A DNA stretch of 8,242 nt from Desulfocicer vacuolatum DSM 3385 (GTDB lineage: Bacteria > Desulfobacterota > Desulfobacteria > Desulfobacterales > SURF-7): assembly GCA_945870015.1 (NCBI GenBank), contig CAMBQS010000143.1:1-8242 (forward strand). Reading direction: 5' to 3'. Every line of letters starts with the position of its first letter. The stretch's first letter is position 1. The position numbers were made by a program, and so were the translations under genes. Shown here in pieces: positions 1-7,608 of this stretch. Under the pieces are notes generated by a model, which ran no database searches, had not been told where the DNA came from, and saw only the letters and a list, made by a program, of their open reading frames with translations.

Positions 1-1205
1 TCAGCTATATCGGGAAAAGCGTTCAGGATAACAATATCATACCGCCGTCGGTACTGGTTTCGGAACTGCTTCAATATATTGAAACCCGATACTCAGTGAA
101 AAACAGTGATATCCAACAGCATGTTTTTACAGAGCAGAAGTTGCAGCCGTTCCATCCTGTCTATTTTGACTCTTCACTCCAGGATTTCCGGCCCAATCCA
201 TTTTTCAGTTATTCCGAGCAGGATCTGAAAGGAGCCTTAAGCCTGCAAAGCAACCGGACAGACCCGGAACCCTTTTTTACCGATGAATTGCCGGCCCCGG
301 AAATTTCCGAAATTGAGTTTCCATCCATGCTGCGGTTTTTTTTCAATCCATGCCAATATATTGTCAACAAACAGCTTGGTATTTATCTTATAAAGGATGA
401 AAAAATTCTGGATGACCGGGAACCCTTTTCCTTGGAAACTCTGGAACAGTATCAACTTTCCGATTCTATTCTGGAGCAGATAATTCTGGGAGCCAATCAT
501 CCGGAAACCCTTTCACGAATACGTGCTGCGGGAATACTGCCGCACCGGAAAATCGGTGAAGCGGTTTTTGATGGGCTGCATGACCGTGCAAATGAATTTT
601 ATCGAAATCTGAAACCCCATATTCAACAGGAGAAATATCCGCCCATTCCTTTTCAGTTCCAGATTGAAAATCGATGGGTCAAATGGATAAAAGGAAAAAT
701 CGATTCTGTTTATCCGGATCATGCATTTTTTTACCGCTATGGGATGATCCGACCAAAAGACCTCCTTGCTAGCTGGTTGAATCATCTGATTCTAAATCAT
801 GCGGGTCCGGAGCATTATCCCAAACAAACATTGGTTGCAGGGCTTTCCGGTGCTTCCGCCAAGGATGCAGTATGGTCTGAAATCCATTTTGCTCCTGTGG
901 ACAATGCCGGAGAACAGCTGGCCAGCCTGGTGGATTACTACCTGACCGGACTCCGGAAACCATTGAAATTTTTTCCCAGAACCTCCTACCGGTTTGCCGA
1001 TCTGGTTTTGAATAAAAATGTTCCCTCTGAGGAAGCCCTGGAAAAAGCCGGAGCTGTTTTTATGGGGACTGATTTTTCATCCGGAGAGATGGATGAGCCT
1101 TACTGCCGGTTCTGTTTCAAGAATACTTCTCCTCTGGACGAGGAGTTCATGAAAATCGCAGTGGATATTTTTCAGCCCATGATGGCATCGGAAAAGAAAC
1201 CATGA
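1..1205 (+). CDS. recC: RecC, C-terminal part (exonuclease V gamma subunit), start outside window
   Basis: RecC is the non-catalytic scaffold of RecBCD. It splits the duplex ahead of the helicases and, in E. coli, scans for Chi. The frame is open from base 3, giving 400 residues before TGA at 1203-1205, about a third of a typical 1,100-residue RecC. The GTG at 96 is an internal Val codon, not the start, because conserved RecC sequence lies before it: SYIGKSVQDN followed by PPSVLVSELLQYI matches the E. coli GRS-x-QDN...PSVLVQEL block. Further family matches are the FHPVYF segment, the FFFNPCQYIVNKQLGI stretch (E. coli has an RAFF-x-MRL block here), EPFSLETLEQYQ and RAAGILPHRKIGE. This part of RecC carries the degenerate nuclease-like fold and contacts RecD in the E. 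coli structure (family knowledge). The end overlaps recB by four bases. The frame shows no lesion. Confidence 0.95.
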   Translation, partial: SYIGKSVQDNNIIPPSVLVSELLQYIETRYSVKNSDIQQHVFTEQKLQPFHPVYFDSSLQDFRPNPFFSYSEQDLKGALSLQSNRTDPEPFFTDELPAPEISEIEFPSMLRFFFNPCQYIVNKQLGIYLIKDEKILDDREPFSLETLEQYQLSDSILEQIILGANHPETLSRIRAAGILPHRKIGEAVFDGLHDRANEFYRNLKPHIQQEKYPPIPFQFQIENRWVKWIKGKIDSVYPDHAFFYRYGMIRPKDLLASWLNHLILNHAGPEHYPKQTLVAGLSGASAKDAVWSEIHFAPVDNAGEQLASLVDYYLTGLRKPLKFFPRTSYRFADLVLNKNVPSEEALEKAGAVFMGTDFSSGEMDEPYCRFCFKNTSPLDEEFMKIAVDIFQPMMASEKKP

Positions 1206-1208
1206 CAA
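1190..1208 (+). other. recC/recB ATGA overlap with ribosome-binding purine tract
   Basis: The recB ATG (1202-1204) shares bases with the recC TGA (1203-1205). A GGAAAAG tract at 1190-1196 sits five bases before the ATG, inside recC. This arrangement favours translational coupling by terminating ribosomes re-initiating, and keeps RecC and RecB levels matched. A second ATG at 1208 is two codons downstream in the same frame and could also be used. Confidence 0.75.
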
Positions 1209-4200
1209 TGAAGAAAAAATTCGATCTCATCACCAGTCCGCTGGAAGGAACAAACCTGATCGAGGCCAGTGCAGGTACAGGAAAAACCTACACGATTTCC
1301 GGAATTTTCCTGCGGCTTCTTCTGGAAAAACATCTGGAAGTGGATCAGATCCTGGTGGTGACCTTTACCGAGGCCGCCACAGCAGAACTGAAAGACCGGA
1401 TTTTAAAACTGCTGAGAGATGCTTATTCTGCTTTTTCTAGTGGCCGGTTCCAGGAAGAATTTCTGAAACAGCTTGTCGCAGGCCATGCTGACAAAAAAGA
1501 CGCATTGTTCCGTCTTGAAAATGCCATCCGATCCTTTGACCAGGCATCCATTTTCACCATCCATGGGTTCTGCTTACGGATATTACAGGAACATCCTTTT
1601 GAGAGCGGCAATCTGTTTGACGCTGAACTCTCGATGAACCAGGATGAATTTTATCAGGAGATAGCAGATGATTTCTGGAGAGAATATCTTTATGACAGTT
1701 CTCCTTTTTTTATTGCTTTTCTTCTCCAGCAGAACATCGGCCCGGATATACTGCGATCTTCTCTTCAGCGTTATGTGTCCATCCCGGATATTGTTCTGAT
1801 TCCCGAAACCACAATCCCGGATTCTTCTGCCCTGGAAGACCGGTTCAGAAAAATGTTCAAAAAAATAATATCTGCCTGGTCTGAGGTTCGTTCTGAAATC
1901 AAGGAGATATTGCTGGAACATGAAGGACTCAACCGGAACAAGTACAGAACATCTGCCTTGATTCCCCTGATCGAAAGCATGGACACGCTTTCCCGATCCA
2001 CGGCATCCGCACCTTTGCTTTTTGCGGGTTTTGAAAAATTCACAATTGAATCCATTCAAGGAGCTGTGAAAAAAGGCCATATTTTCCCGGAGCATGATTT
2101 TTTCCATCTCTGCTCTGAGTTGCAGGATATCCGGAATCAACTGGATATCATCCACAACGAAAAACTCGTGCGATTGAAAATCGATTTTTTTCATTATATC
2201 CGGGAAGAGAGTGCAAAACGAAAAAAACAGAAAAACTTCCGATCGTTTGATGACCTTCTGCTGGACTGTTATCACGCTCTTGAAAGAAAAAGTGAAGCCG
2301 GAGATCTGGTTGATTCCCTGAGAAACCGGTATGCAGCAGCCCTGATTGATGAATTCCAGGATACAGATCCGATCCAGTATACCATATTTCAAAGGATTTT
2401 CGGAGATCCATCCCGATCCATCCTGTTTCTCATCGGCGATCCAAAACAGGCGATCTACAGTTTCCGGGGAGCGGATATCTTTGCGTACATGAAAGCAGCA
2501 GCCGGGATTGAAAACCAGTATACCCTGAGTACAAACTGGAGATCCGGGGAAAAGCTGGTGCAGGCAGTCAACACCATTTTTGATAAGGTAAAAACACCTT
2601 TTCTATATAATGACATTCAGTTTCAAAAAGTGGATGCCGCACCTGTCCATGCTGAAAAAGAGGATTCTGTCCGGATCAATAATCCGAAAACCGCACCGTT
2701 TCACTTATGGATTCTGGAGTCCGGAGAAGATGGGAAACCCATTACCAAAACCACGGCATATCAGCTTATCCCGGATGCTGTGGCAGGTGAGATTTCCAGA
2801 TTGCTGAAGGATGAATCAGAATCCGGTTCCATCCAGGGGAAAAAAATCACGGCAGGTGATATTGCTGTTCTGGTCCGGAAAAATAGGGAAGCGGCACTGG
2901 TTCAGAAAGCCCTTTCCGGATTAAAGATTCCCAGCGTCATCTTCAGTAGTGCTTCGATTTTCGACAGTTTTGAGGCCTTTGAATTGGAACGGATTCTGGC
3001 GGCCATTGTTTCACCGGGCCGGGAAGAAAAAATCAGATCTGCCCTGACCACAGAGATGATGGGTTATCAGGCAAAAGACCTGATCGAACTCTTCCAGTCG
3101 GAAAAACTGTATGAAGAATGTTTTTCATCCTTTATGGAATATCATCTGATCTGGGAAAAACAGGGGTTTCTCAGAATGTTTACGCAGCTCTGCCGGACCG
3201 AAAAGATACAGGAAAGGGTGATGCAATATCACGACGGTGAACGTCGCTACACCAATATCCGCCATTTGACGGAACTGATTCATCAGGCAGGTGTTTTGGA
3301 AAAAAAGGGAATGAACGAGCTCCTTGCCTGGTTCCGGAAACAGAAAGAATCCGGTCGTGAACAACTGGATGAACACCAGCTTCGCCTGGAAAGTGACGAA
3401 AATGCAGTCAAGCTGATCACCATCCACAAAAGCAAGGGGCTGGAGTATCCGGTTGTTTTCTGTCCATTCACCTGGGAAAGCTCAAAAATAAAAAATCAGG
3501 CTGAACTGATCTCTTTTCATGATTCATCCAGCCGGATGAAACTGACATTGGACTTTGGCTCTGAAAAGCAGAGTGATCATCTCCGGTCTGCGGAAAAGGA
3601 GATTCTTTCTGAAAATCTTCGTTTGCTGTATGTGGCCCTGACCAGAGCAAAAGATATCTGTTATCTGGTATGGGGACGGTTTGCCAATGCAGAATCATCA
3701 GCACCCGGCTACCTGTTTCACTTTGCGGAAACAGATGATGCATCAGCCTTGACCAGAAACCTTAAAACAGTTAACGACCAGGCGCTATTATCCGAACTGG
3801 ATCAGATCTCAAAGAACTGCGACTCCTGTATGCAGATAAGCAGGATGACTTCCCGCCCTGGAAAAATCTACACACCTCCGAAAACCGGAAACCTTTATCT
3901 GAAATGCAGATCCTTCACTGCCAGAGTCCTTAACAGCCGGAAGTTTGCAAGCTTTTCTTCCTTGATCCATTCCTACCATGAAGAGATCTATCTGTCCGGA
4001 TATCTGCAGAAAGGGGAGGATGATTTTTCGGTTTCAGCTTCACCCGAAACTCCGGCAGCTATTGACCGGTTTGACGATATCCATCTTTTTCCAAAAGGGG
4101 CTGTGCCTGGAACCTGCCTGCATGAAATGCTGGAACATCTTGATTTTTCAGATCCGGACCCGGCAAGAGTCCAGGCACTGATTCTGGAAAGGCTTGTTTT

Positions 4201-4828
4201 ATATGGATTTCATCCAGACTGGACAAAAAGCCTGTATGCGATGATCATCCATCTGCTGAATACGCCTCTGGATAAGGATTATCCAAAATTAACCCTTTCC
4301 CGGCTGCGGCCTAAAGATCGAATCAATGAAATGGCATTCTGCTTTCCGGTTCAGGCTGTGACAGCAAAAAAAATGGAAGAGGTTTTTCAAAACCATCCCG
4401 GCCCCTCTATTTCAAAAGAGTTTACCGACCGTATCGGCAGGCTTGAATTCGGGAGAATCGATGGTTTCATGAAAGGCTTTATGGATCTGGTATTTCAATA
4501 TGAAGAACGTTTTTATATTGTGGATTGGAAGTCAAACCATCTGGGAAACCAGGATGAGGATTATTCCTCTGAAGCACTTCAGGCCGTCATGGAAAAGGAT
4601 CTGTATCTGTTGCAATACCATATCTATACAGTTGCATTGGACCGTTACCTGAAACAGCGGCTGCCCGGCTATACTTATGAAAAAAATTTTGGAGGAGTGT
4701 TTTATCTTTTTCTGCGGGGCTTTGGATCTCCTGAAAACAAGCACAAAGGGATTTTCAAAGATGTGCCTCCTCAAAAACGGATTGAAGAACTGTCTGCACT
4801 GCTCCATGATTCAGGAAAAAGGGAATGA
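1202..4828 (+). CDS. recB: RecB helicase-nuclease (exonuclease V beta subunit)
   Basis: RecB is the 3'-5' SF1A helicase and only nuclease of RecBCD, and it loads RecA. At 1208 residues it is close to E. coli RecB (1180). Helicase motifs are all present: Walker A ASAGTGKT (22-29), Ia TFTEAATAEL (54-63), Walker B IDEFQDTD (382-389), III GDPKQAIYSFRGAD (412-425), IV NWRS (445-448), V TIHKSKGLEY (740-749) and VI YVALTRAK (810-817). The C-terminal nuclease domain has His974, Asp1095 in GFMDLVF, and Asp1108 and Lys1110 in IVDWKSN. These correspond to E. coli H956, D1067, D1080 and K1082. The QxxxY motif is Q1138/Y1142. All catalytic residues are intact, so the enzyme should be active. The start at 1202 is chosen for the ATGA overlap with recC and a GGAAAAG purine tract at 1190-1196. 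ATG at 1208 is a possible alternative. The 3' end overlaps recD. Confidence 0.97.
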   Translation: MTMKKKFDLITSPLEGTNLIEASAGTGKTYTISGIFLRLLLEKHLEVDQILVVTFTEAATAELKDRILKLLRDAYSAFSSGRFQEEFLKQLVAGHADKKDALFRLENAIRSFDQASIFTIHGFCLRILQEHPFESGNLFDAELSMNQDEFYQEIADDFWREYLYDSSPFFIAFLLQQNIGPDILRSSLQRYVSIPDIVLIPETTIPDSSALEDRFRKMFKKIISAWSEVRSEIKEILLEHEGLNRNKYRTSALIPLIESMDTLSRSTASAPLLFAGFEKFTIESIQGAVKKGHIFPEHDFFHLCSELQDIRNQLDIIHNEKLVRLKIDFFHYIREESAKRKKQKNFRSFDDLLLDCYHALERKSEAGDLVDSLRNRYAAALIDEFQDTDPIQYTIFQRIFGDPSRSILFLIGDPKQAIYSFRGADIFAYMKAAAGIENQYTLSTNWRSGEKLVQAVNTIFDKVKTPFLYNDIQFQKVDAAPVHAEKEDSVRINNPKTAPFHLWILESGEDGKPITKTTAYQLIPDAVAGEISRLLKDESESGSIQGKKITAGDIAVLVRKNREAALVQKALSGLKIPSVIFSSASIFDSFEAFELERILAAIVSPGREEKIRSALTTEMMGYQAKDLIELFQSEKLYEECFSSFMEYHLIWEKQGFLRMFTQLCRTEKIQERVMQYHDGERRYTNIRHLTELIHQAGVLEKKGMNELLAWFRKQKESGREQLDEHQLRLESDENAVKLITIHKSKGLEYPVVFCPFTWESSKIKNQAELISFHDSSSRMKLTLDFGSEKQSDHLRSAEKEILSENLRLLYVALTRAKDICYLVWGRFANAESSAPGYLFHFAETDDASALTRNLKTVNDQALLSELDQISKNCDSCMQISRMTSRPGKIYTPPKTGNLYLKCRSFTARVLNSRKFASFSSLIHSYHEEIYLSGYLQKGEDDFSVSASPETPAAIDRFDDIHLFPKGAVPGTCLHEMLEHLDFSDPDPARVQALILERLVLYGFHPDWTKSLYAMIIHLLNTPLDKDYPKLTLSRLRPKDRINEMAFCFPVQAVTAKKMEEVFQNHPGPSISKEFTDRIGRLEFGRIDGFMKGFMDLVFQYEERFYIVDWKSNHLGNQDEDYSSEALQAVMEKDLYLLQYHIYTVALDRYLKQRLPGYTYEKNFGGVFYLFLRGFGSPENKHKGIFKDVPPQKRIEELSALLHDSGKRE
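4813..4828 (+). other. recB/recD ATGA overlap with ribosome-binding site
   Basis: The recD ATG (4825-4827) overlaps the recB TGA (4826-4828). An AGGA at 4813-4816 and a GGGA at 4821-4824 precede it within the last recB codons, giving a plausible Shine-Dalgarno region. No other in-frame start nearby fits as well. The overlap implies coupled synthesis of the two motor subunits. Confidence 0.75.
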
Positions 4829-6771
4829 TAAACAATAAGGCATTACGGGAAATACTGAGCCGGAAAGAGATCTTCACATATCTCGACCTTTCTTTTGCCG
4901 ATTTCATGCAAAAGCTGGATGGACGGCCGGATGATCTCTCTATCTTTCTGGCAGCGGCGGCAGCAAGCAGTGTGAACAGACAAGGCCATGTGTGTTTTGA
5001 ACTTTCGCAGGTTGCCGGTCAGCCGGTTTTATCCGGGTCAGAATTTTTCTATCCGGATCTTCCTGTCTGGAAGGAAGCCATCCGGACAAGCCCGGCCATC
5101 GGCAGTCCCGGCGATTTTAAACCGCTTATTTTTGACGGAATCTCCAAACTGTACCTGCATCGATATTCCGTGTACCAATCCCGGCTGGCTTCCTTTATCC
5201 GATCCAGAATTTTTTCTGCTGAACCGGTTGTGATTTCCAGCCTGAAAAAGAATCTGGATCTGCTTTTTGATTCCAATCAGACCCATGCGGAAACCGATTG
5301 GCAGAAAATTGCCTGCATTCTGTCTATCATGAACCGGTTCACGGTCATTTCAGGAGGTCCGGGAACCGGAAAAACCACTACCATCGTCAAGATCATGGCT
5401 CTTTTACTGGAAATGAACCAGGGAAAAGCGCTCCGGATCAGCCTTGCCGCTCCCACAGGAAAAGCTGCAGCAAGACTTCAGGACGCCATCCGGGAAGCCA
5501 AAGACCGGTTACCCTTTGGGGATGATCTGAAATCCCGGATTCCATCAGCAGCCACAACCATTCACAGGCTGCTCGGGACAATTCCCGGCTCTCCCTATTT
5601 CCGGTATAATGAGAACAACCATCTGGATACAGATATGGTGATCATTGATGAGTCCTCAATGGTTGATCTTGCGCTTCTCTCCAAACTCACCCAGGCATTA
5701 CCTGATTATGCAAGGCTCATCCTGGTGGGGGATAAGGATCAGCTTGCATCTGTCGAAGCAGGTTCGGTTTTTGGAGATATCTGCGATATCTGTTGGTTCA
5801 ACTCGTTTTCCGAACCTTTTGCCCAGGTTATTTTTCAGACAACAGGCGCCCGGATTGACACTCCGGATACCGTGAACAAGGATTTCAGGATTCAGGATTG
5901 CATGGTACAGCTTTTGAAAAACTACCGGTTTGAAGAAAACAGCGGGATACAGAAAGTCAGCGAAGCGGTTCATTCCGGCGATGGAAAACTCGCCATGACA
6001 TATATGGAAGACCAAAATTACAAAGATATTACCTGGGTAAACGTGCCGGACCAGAGACAACTTCAGGCTGGATTAACCTCTCCGGTAATCCGGGGGTTTC
6101 GTGACTATCTGTCTGCAAACAATCCAGCCGAAGCCCTGCACGTTTTTGGAAAATTCCAGATCCTTTGTGCTTTGCGTGAAGGCCCCTATGGTGTGCAGAC
6201 GGTCAACAAGCTGATCGAAGAGATCCTGATATCTGCTAATCTGATCCGGAAAACAGAGGGCCTGTGGTATCATGGCCGACCCATCATGATCACCCGGAAC
6301 GACTACCATCTGAATCTGTTTAATGGAGATGTGGGGATTGCACTAATCGATCCAAAGGATACGGAACTTCGGATCTTTTTCCCGGATGAGGAGACCGGCT
6401 TTCGAACCTTTCATCCGTCCAGGATCGGCGAACACGAGACTGTCTTTGCCATGACTGTGCATAAAAGCCAGGGATCTGAATTTGACAACATTCTGCTTCT
6501 GCTTCCGGACCGGGAATCTCCGGTTCTGACCCGCGAGCTGATCTACACTGCCATCACAAGAGCCCGGCAACAGGTTGCCATCTGGGGAGATGAATCTGTT
6601 TTTCAACTTGCAGCTCAAAAAAGAGTCACCCGGATTTCCGGGCTGAAGGATGCGTTGGATGATACAATCAAAACCATGCGCGGAATTATCAAGGGTGGGC
6701 GTTCCATTGCAAAAGAACTCTTGCCCATACGAAAAAAAGATAACGAAATCGATGAGAAACATCCTGTTTGA
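4825..6771 (+). CDS. recD: RecD helicase (exonuclease V alpha subunit)
   Basis: RecD is the 5'-3' SF1B helicase of RecBCD. It is the fast lead motor and is needed for full nuclease activity. Motifs in order: Walker A GGPGTGKTTT (177-186), Ia APTGKAAAR (209-217), TTIHRLLG (244-251), Walker B IIDESSMVD (273-281), III LVGDKDQLASVEAGSVFGD (from 300), IV LKNYRF (364-369), V VHKSQGSEFD (545-554) and VI YTAITRAR (574-581). About 170 residues precede Walker A, as expected of the RecD N-terminal domain that docks on RecC. This is the RecBCD-type RecD rather than the stand-alone RecD2, judging by operon position, length (648 aa, against 608 in E. coli) and lack of a long N-terminal extension. After the conserved RVTRISGLKDAL block (600-611), where E. 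coli RecD nearly ends, there is an extra charged tail of 37 residues, basic at first and then acidic. It is the last gene of the operon, followed ten bases later by a terminator. Confidence 0.96.
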   Translation: MINNKALREILSRKEIFTYLDLSFADFMQKLDGRPDDLSIFLAAAAASSVNRQGHVCFELSQVAGQPVLSGSEFFYPDLPVWKEAIRTSPAIGSPGDFKPLIFDGISKLYLHRYSVYQSRLASFIRSRIFSAEPVVISSLKKNLDLLFDSNQTHAETDWQKIACILSIMNRFTVISGGPGTGKTTTIVKIMALLLEMNQGKALRISLAAPTGKAAARLQDAIREAKDRLPFGDDLKSRIPSAATTIHRLLGTIPGSPYFRYNENNHLDTDMVIIDESSMVDLALLSKLTQALPDYARLILVGDKDQLASVEAGSVFGDICDICWFNSFSEPFAQVIFQTTGARIDTPDTVNKDFRIQDCMVQLLKNYRFEENSGIQKVSEAVHSGDGKLAMTYMEDQNYKDITWVNVPDQRQLQAGLTSPVIRGFRDYLSANNPAEALHVFGKFQILCALREGPYGVQTVNKLIEEILISANLIRKTEGLWYHGRPIMITRNDYHLNLFNGDVGIALIDPKDTELRIFFPDEETGFRTFHPSRIGEHETVFAMTVHKSQGSEFDNILLLLPDRESPVLTRELIYTAITRARQQVAIWGDESVFQLAAQKRVTRISGLKDALDDTIKTMRGIIKGGRSIAKELLPIRKKDNEIDEKHPV

Positions 6772-6780
6772 TTCGTATGC

Positions 6781-6808
6781 AATCCTGACATTTTTTCAGG
6801 ATTTTTTT
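6781..6808 (+). terminator. Rho-independent terminator of the recCBD operon
   Basis: A perfect 8-bp stem pairs AATCCTGA (6781-6788) with TCAGGATT (6796-6803) around a T-rich 7-base loop. It is followed by a T-run that overlaps the stem end (6802-6808). It lies ten bases after the recD stop, in the right orientation. The stem is short and only moderately GC-rich, so efficiency may be partial, but position and form are typical. Confidence 0.85.
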
Positions 6809-6856
6809 ATCATTGAATTGTTTTTAGAAGCTGGGTCAGTTCAAGTGAAACTGCGG

Positions 6857-6876
6857 TGGTCCCCAAAAACTGGACA
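6857..6876 (+). repeat. Candidate left terminal repeat of the IS3-family element
   Basis: The 20 bases begin TGGTCCCC and end CTGGACA. They lie 40 bases upstream of the orfA start. IS3-family ends commonly begin with TG and carry a C-run and a GGACA-type core. The partner at the right end has been lost, so this rests on pattern resemblance only. Confidence 0.45.
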
Positions 6877-6903
6877 ATGTGCTAAGCTCTGATTCACAAC
6901 CTG

Positions 6904-6919
6904 AAAGGAGCAGAGTATG
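6904..6919 (+). promoter_or_regulatory. Shine-Dalgarno site of IS3 orfA
   Basis: AAAGGAG at 6904-6910 is a strong Shine-Dalgarno match, six bases before the ATG at 6917. This fixes the start of orfA. I see no convincing -35/-10 pair upstream. Confidence 0.7.
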
Positions 6920-7198
6920 ATAAAGAAACGTAAGCAGTACAGTCCGGAATTTAAGGCAAAAGTGGCGCTGTCCGCCCTGAGAAACGAGGCGAGCGTAGCC
7001 GAGCTTGCCGTCAAGTTTGAAGTTCATCCCACCATGATCGGGACCTGGAAACGGGAGCTGATCGAGGGGGCCGCCGAGTTGTTTGACAAGGGTCAGAAAA
7101 CCAAAAGGCAACATGACACTACGGTCGATGAACTCTATCGTCAAATCGGGCAACTAAAGGTGGAAAACGATTTTTTGTCCAAAGGGCTCGGTCGTTAG
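6917..7198 (+). CDS. IS3-family transposase OrfA (HTH DNA-binding protein)
   Basis: This 93-residue protein is the full-length OrfA of an IS3-family element. It provides the DNA-binding part of the OrfAB transposase and, alone, typically regulates transposition. It opens with a basic segment and YSPEFKAKVALSAL (8-21). A helix-turn-helix follows at about 26-48 (SVAELAVKF...MIGTWKREL), as in the HTH_Tnp_1 family. The C-terminal part has leucines 73, 80 and 87 at seven-residue spacing, the leucine zipper used for multimerisation. The frame is intact and ends in TAG at 7196-7198. The downstream orfB is in the -1 frame, and a slippery T6G site lies near the end of this gene. Because orfB is truncated, no active transposase can be made from this copy. 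The protein could still bind ends of related elements elsewhere, which is inference. Confidence 0.88.
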   Translation: MIKKRKQYSPEFKAKVALSALRNEASVAELAVKFEVHPTMIGTWKRELIEGAAELFDKGQKTKRQHDTTVDELYRQIGQLKVENDFLSKGLGR

Positions 7199-7205
7199 AA
7201 CCGAG
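7171..7205 (+). promoter_or_regulatory. Probable -1 ribosomal frameshift signal between orfA and orfB
   Basis: In the orfA frame the bases read T TTT TTG at 7171-7177, a heptamer of the X-XXY-YYZ type. Nine bases later a perfect 6-bp stem pairs CTCGGT (7187-7192) with ACCGAG (7200-7205) around a 7-base loop that contains the orfA stop codon. A competing pairing is CGGTC (7189-7193) with GACCG (7205-7209). orfB is in the -1 frame and has no stop between the heptamer and its own ATG, so a -1 slip would yield an OrfAB fusion. IS3-family elements are known to make their transposase this way, more often at A6G. The ATG at 7219 has no good Shine-Dalgarno site, which supports the frameshift route. 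Confidence 0.6.
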
Positions 7206-7218
7206 ACCGCTCAAACAG

Positions 7219-7608
7219 ATGCTTGATAAAGAGCATCGGGGACTGAGCCTCACGCGCCAATGCAGTCTTCTCGGCATCAACAGATCGTCTGTTTATTACA
7301 GGCCCCAGCCGATAAGGCCTGAGGATCTTGAGCTGATGAAGCTGATTGATGAGCAATACATGAAGACGCCGGTTTACGGTAGCCGCTCCATGCGGGATCA
7401 TTTAAACAGACAGGGATACCCCGTGAATCGAAAACGGGTTCAGCGGCTCATGCGGCTGATGGGTCTTGAAGCAATCTATCCCAAGCCGAGGACAAGCAAA
7501 CCGCATCCTGGGCACCGGATTTATCGTCAACGTAAAGGAAGAAAAGGGGCCTTTTGGGAAGATCGATATCATGCGACTGCTGTTCAAGATGACTGTCATC
7601 TGATTTAA
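7219..7608 (+). pseudogene. Truncated IS3-family OrfB, fused in frame to a RAYT relic
   Basis: The first 102 codons from ATG 7219 are the N-terminal part of an IS3-family OrfB transposase. LTRQCSLLGINRSSVYYRP (11-29) is the usual N-terminal block. The HTH_21 region follows (about 39-87), with LMKLIDEQY, TPVYGSRSM and NRKRVQRLMRLMGLEAIYPKP. After KPHPGHRIY (94-102) intact relatives continue with PYLLRG and the RPNQVW...DITYIP start of the DDE integrase core. Here that core is absent. From residue 103 the sequence changes to RQRKGRKGAFWEDRYHAT, typical of REP-associated Y1 transposases, until TAA at 7606-7608. The product would be a 129-residue chimera with no catalytic residues. Translation most likely depended on a -1 shift from orfA, so the ATG is a nominal start. 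Confidence 0.85.

Larger units (their letters stand above)
6857..7524 (+). mobile_element. IS3-family insertion sequence, left part only
   Basis: This is the left portion of an IS3-family element. It contains a candidate terminal sequence, an intact orfA and the first third of orfB. An intact member would be about 1.2-1.4 kb with a DDE integrase domain and a right inverted repeat, and neither is present. Similarity stops abruptly after the GHRIY residues of orfB at 7524, where a different transposase relic begins. The left boundary at 6857 is estimated from a TGGTCCCC...TGGACA sequence that resembles IS3-family ends. With the right end missing, neither the inverted repeat nor a target duplication can be confirmed. 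It sits directly behind the recD terminator, where insertion would not harm the operon. Confidence 0.85.

Noticed and set aside
96..98. GTG as the start of a separate 369-residue gene
   Set aside because: The same frame is open back to base 3 and encodes conserved RecC sequence (GKSVQDN, PPSVLVSEL), so the GTG is an internal valine codon.
910..940. A Chi-like site for RecBCD (CCTGGTGG near 928; similar CTGGTGG strings near 1352 and 5721)
   Set aside because: None is the exact E. coli Chi octamer, I found no exact octamer on either strand by eye, and the Chi sequence of this lineage is unknown.
1583..2392. A 269-codon open frame on the minus strand inside recB
   Set aside because: It lies wholly opposite a confidently assigned gene, has no recognisable domain or ribosome-binding site, and its composition reflects the recB codons read backwards.
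1..6771. Very frequent TCCGGA, ATCCGG and ACCGG strings
   Set aside because: They fall mostly in coding sequence where CGG arginine, GGA/GGT glycine and TCC/ATC/ACC codons adjoin, so codon preference explains them without a special motif.
6870..6900. A possible promoter starting with TGGACA upstream of IS3 orfA
   Set aside because: No reasonable -10 hexamer lies at 16-18 bases spacing, and TGGACA is better explained as part of the IS end.
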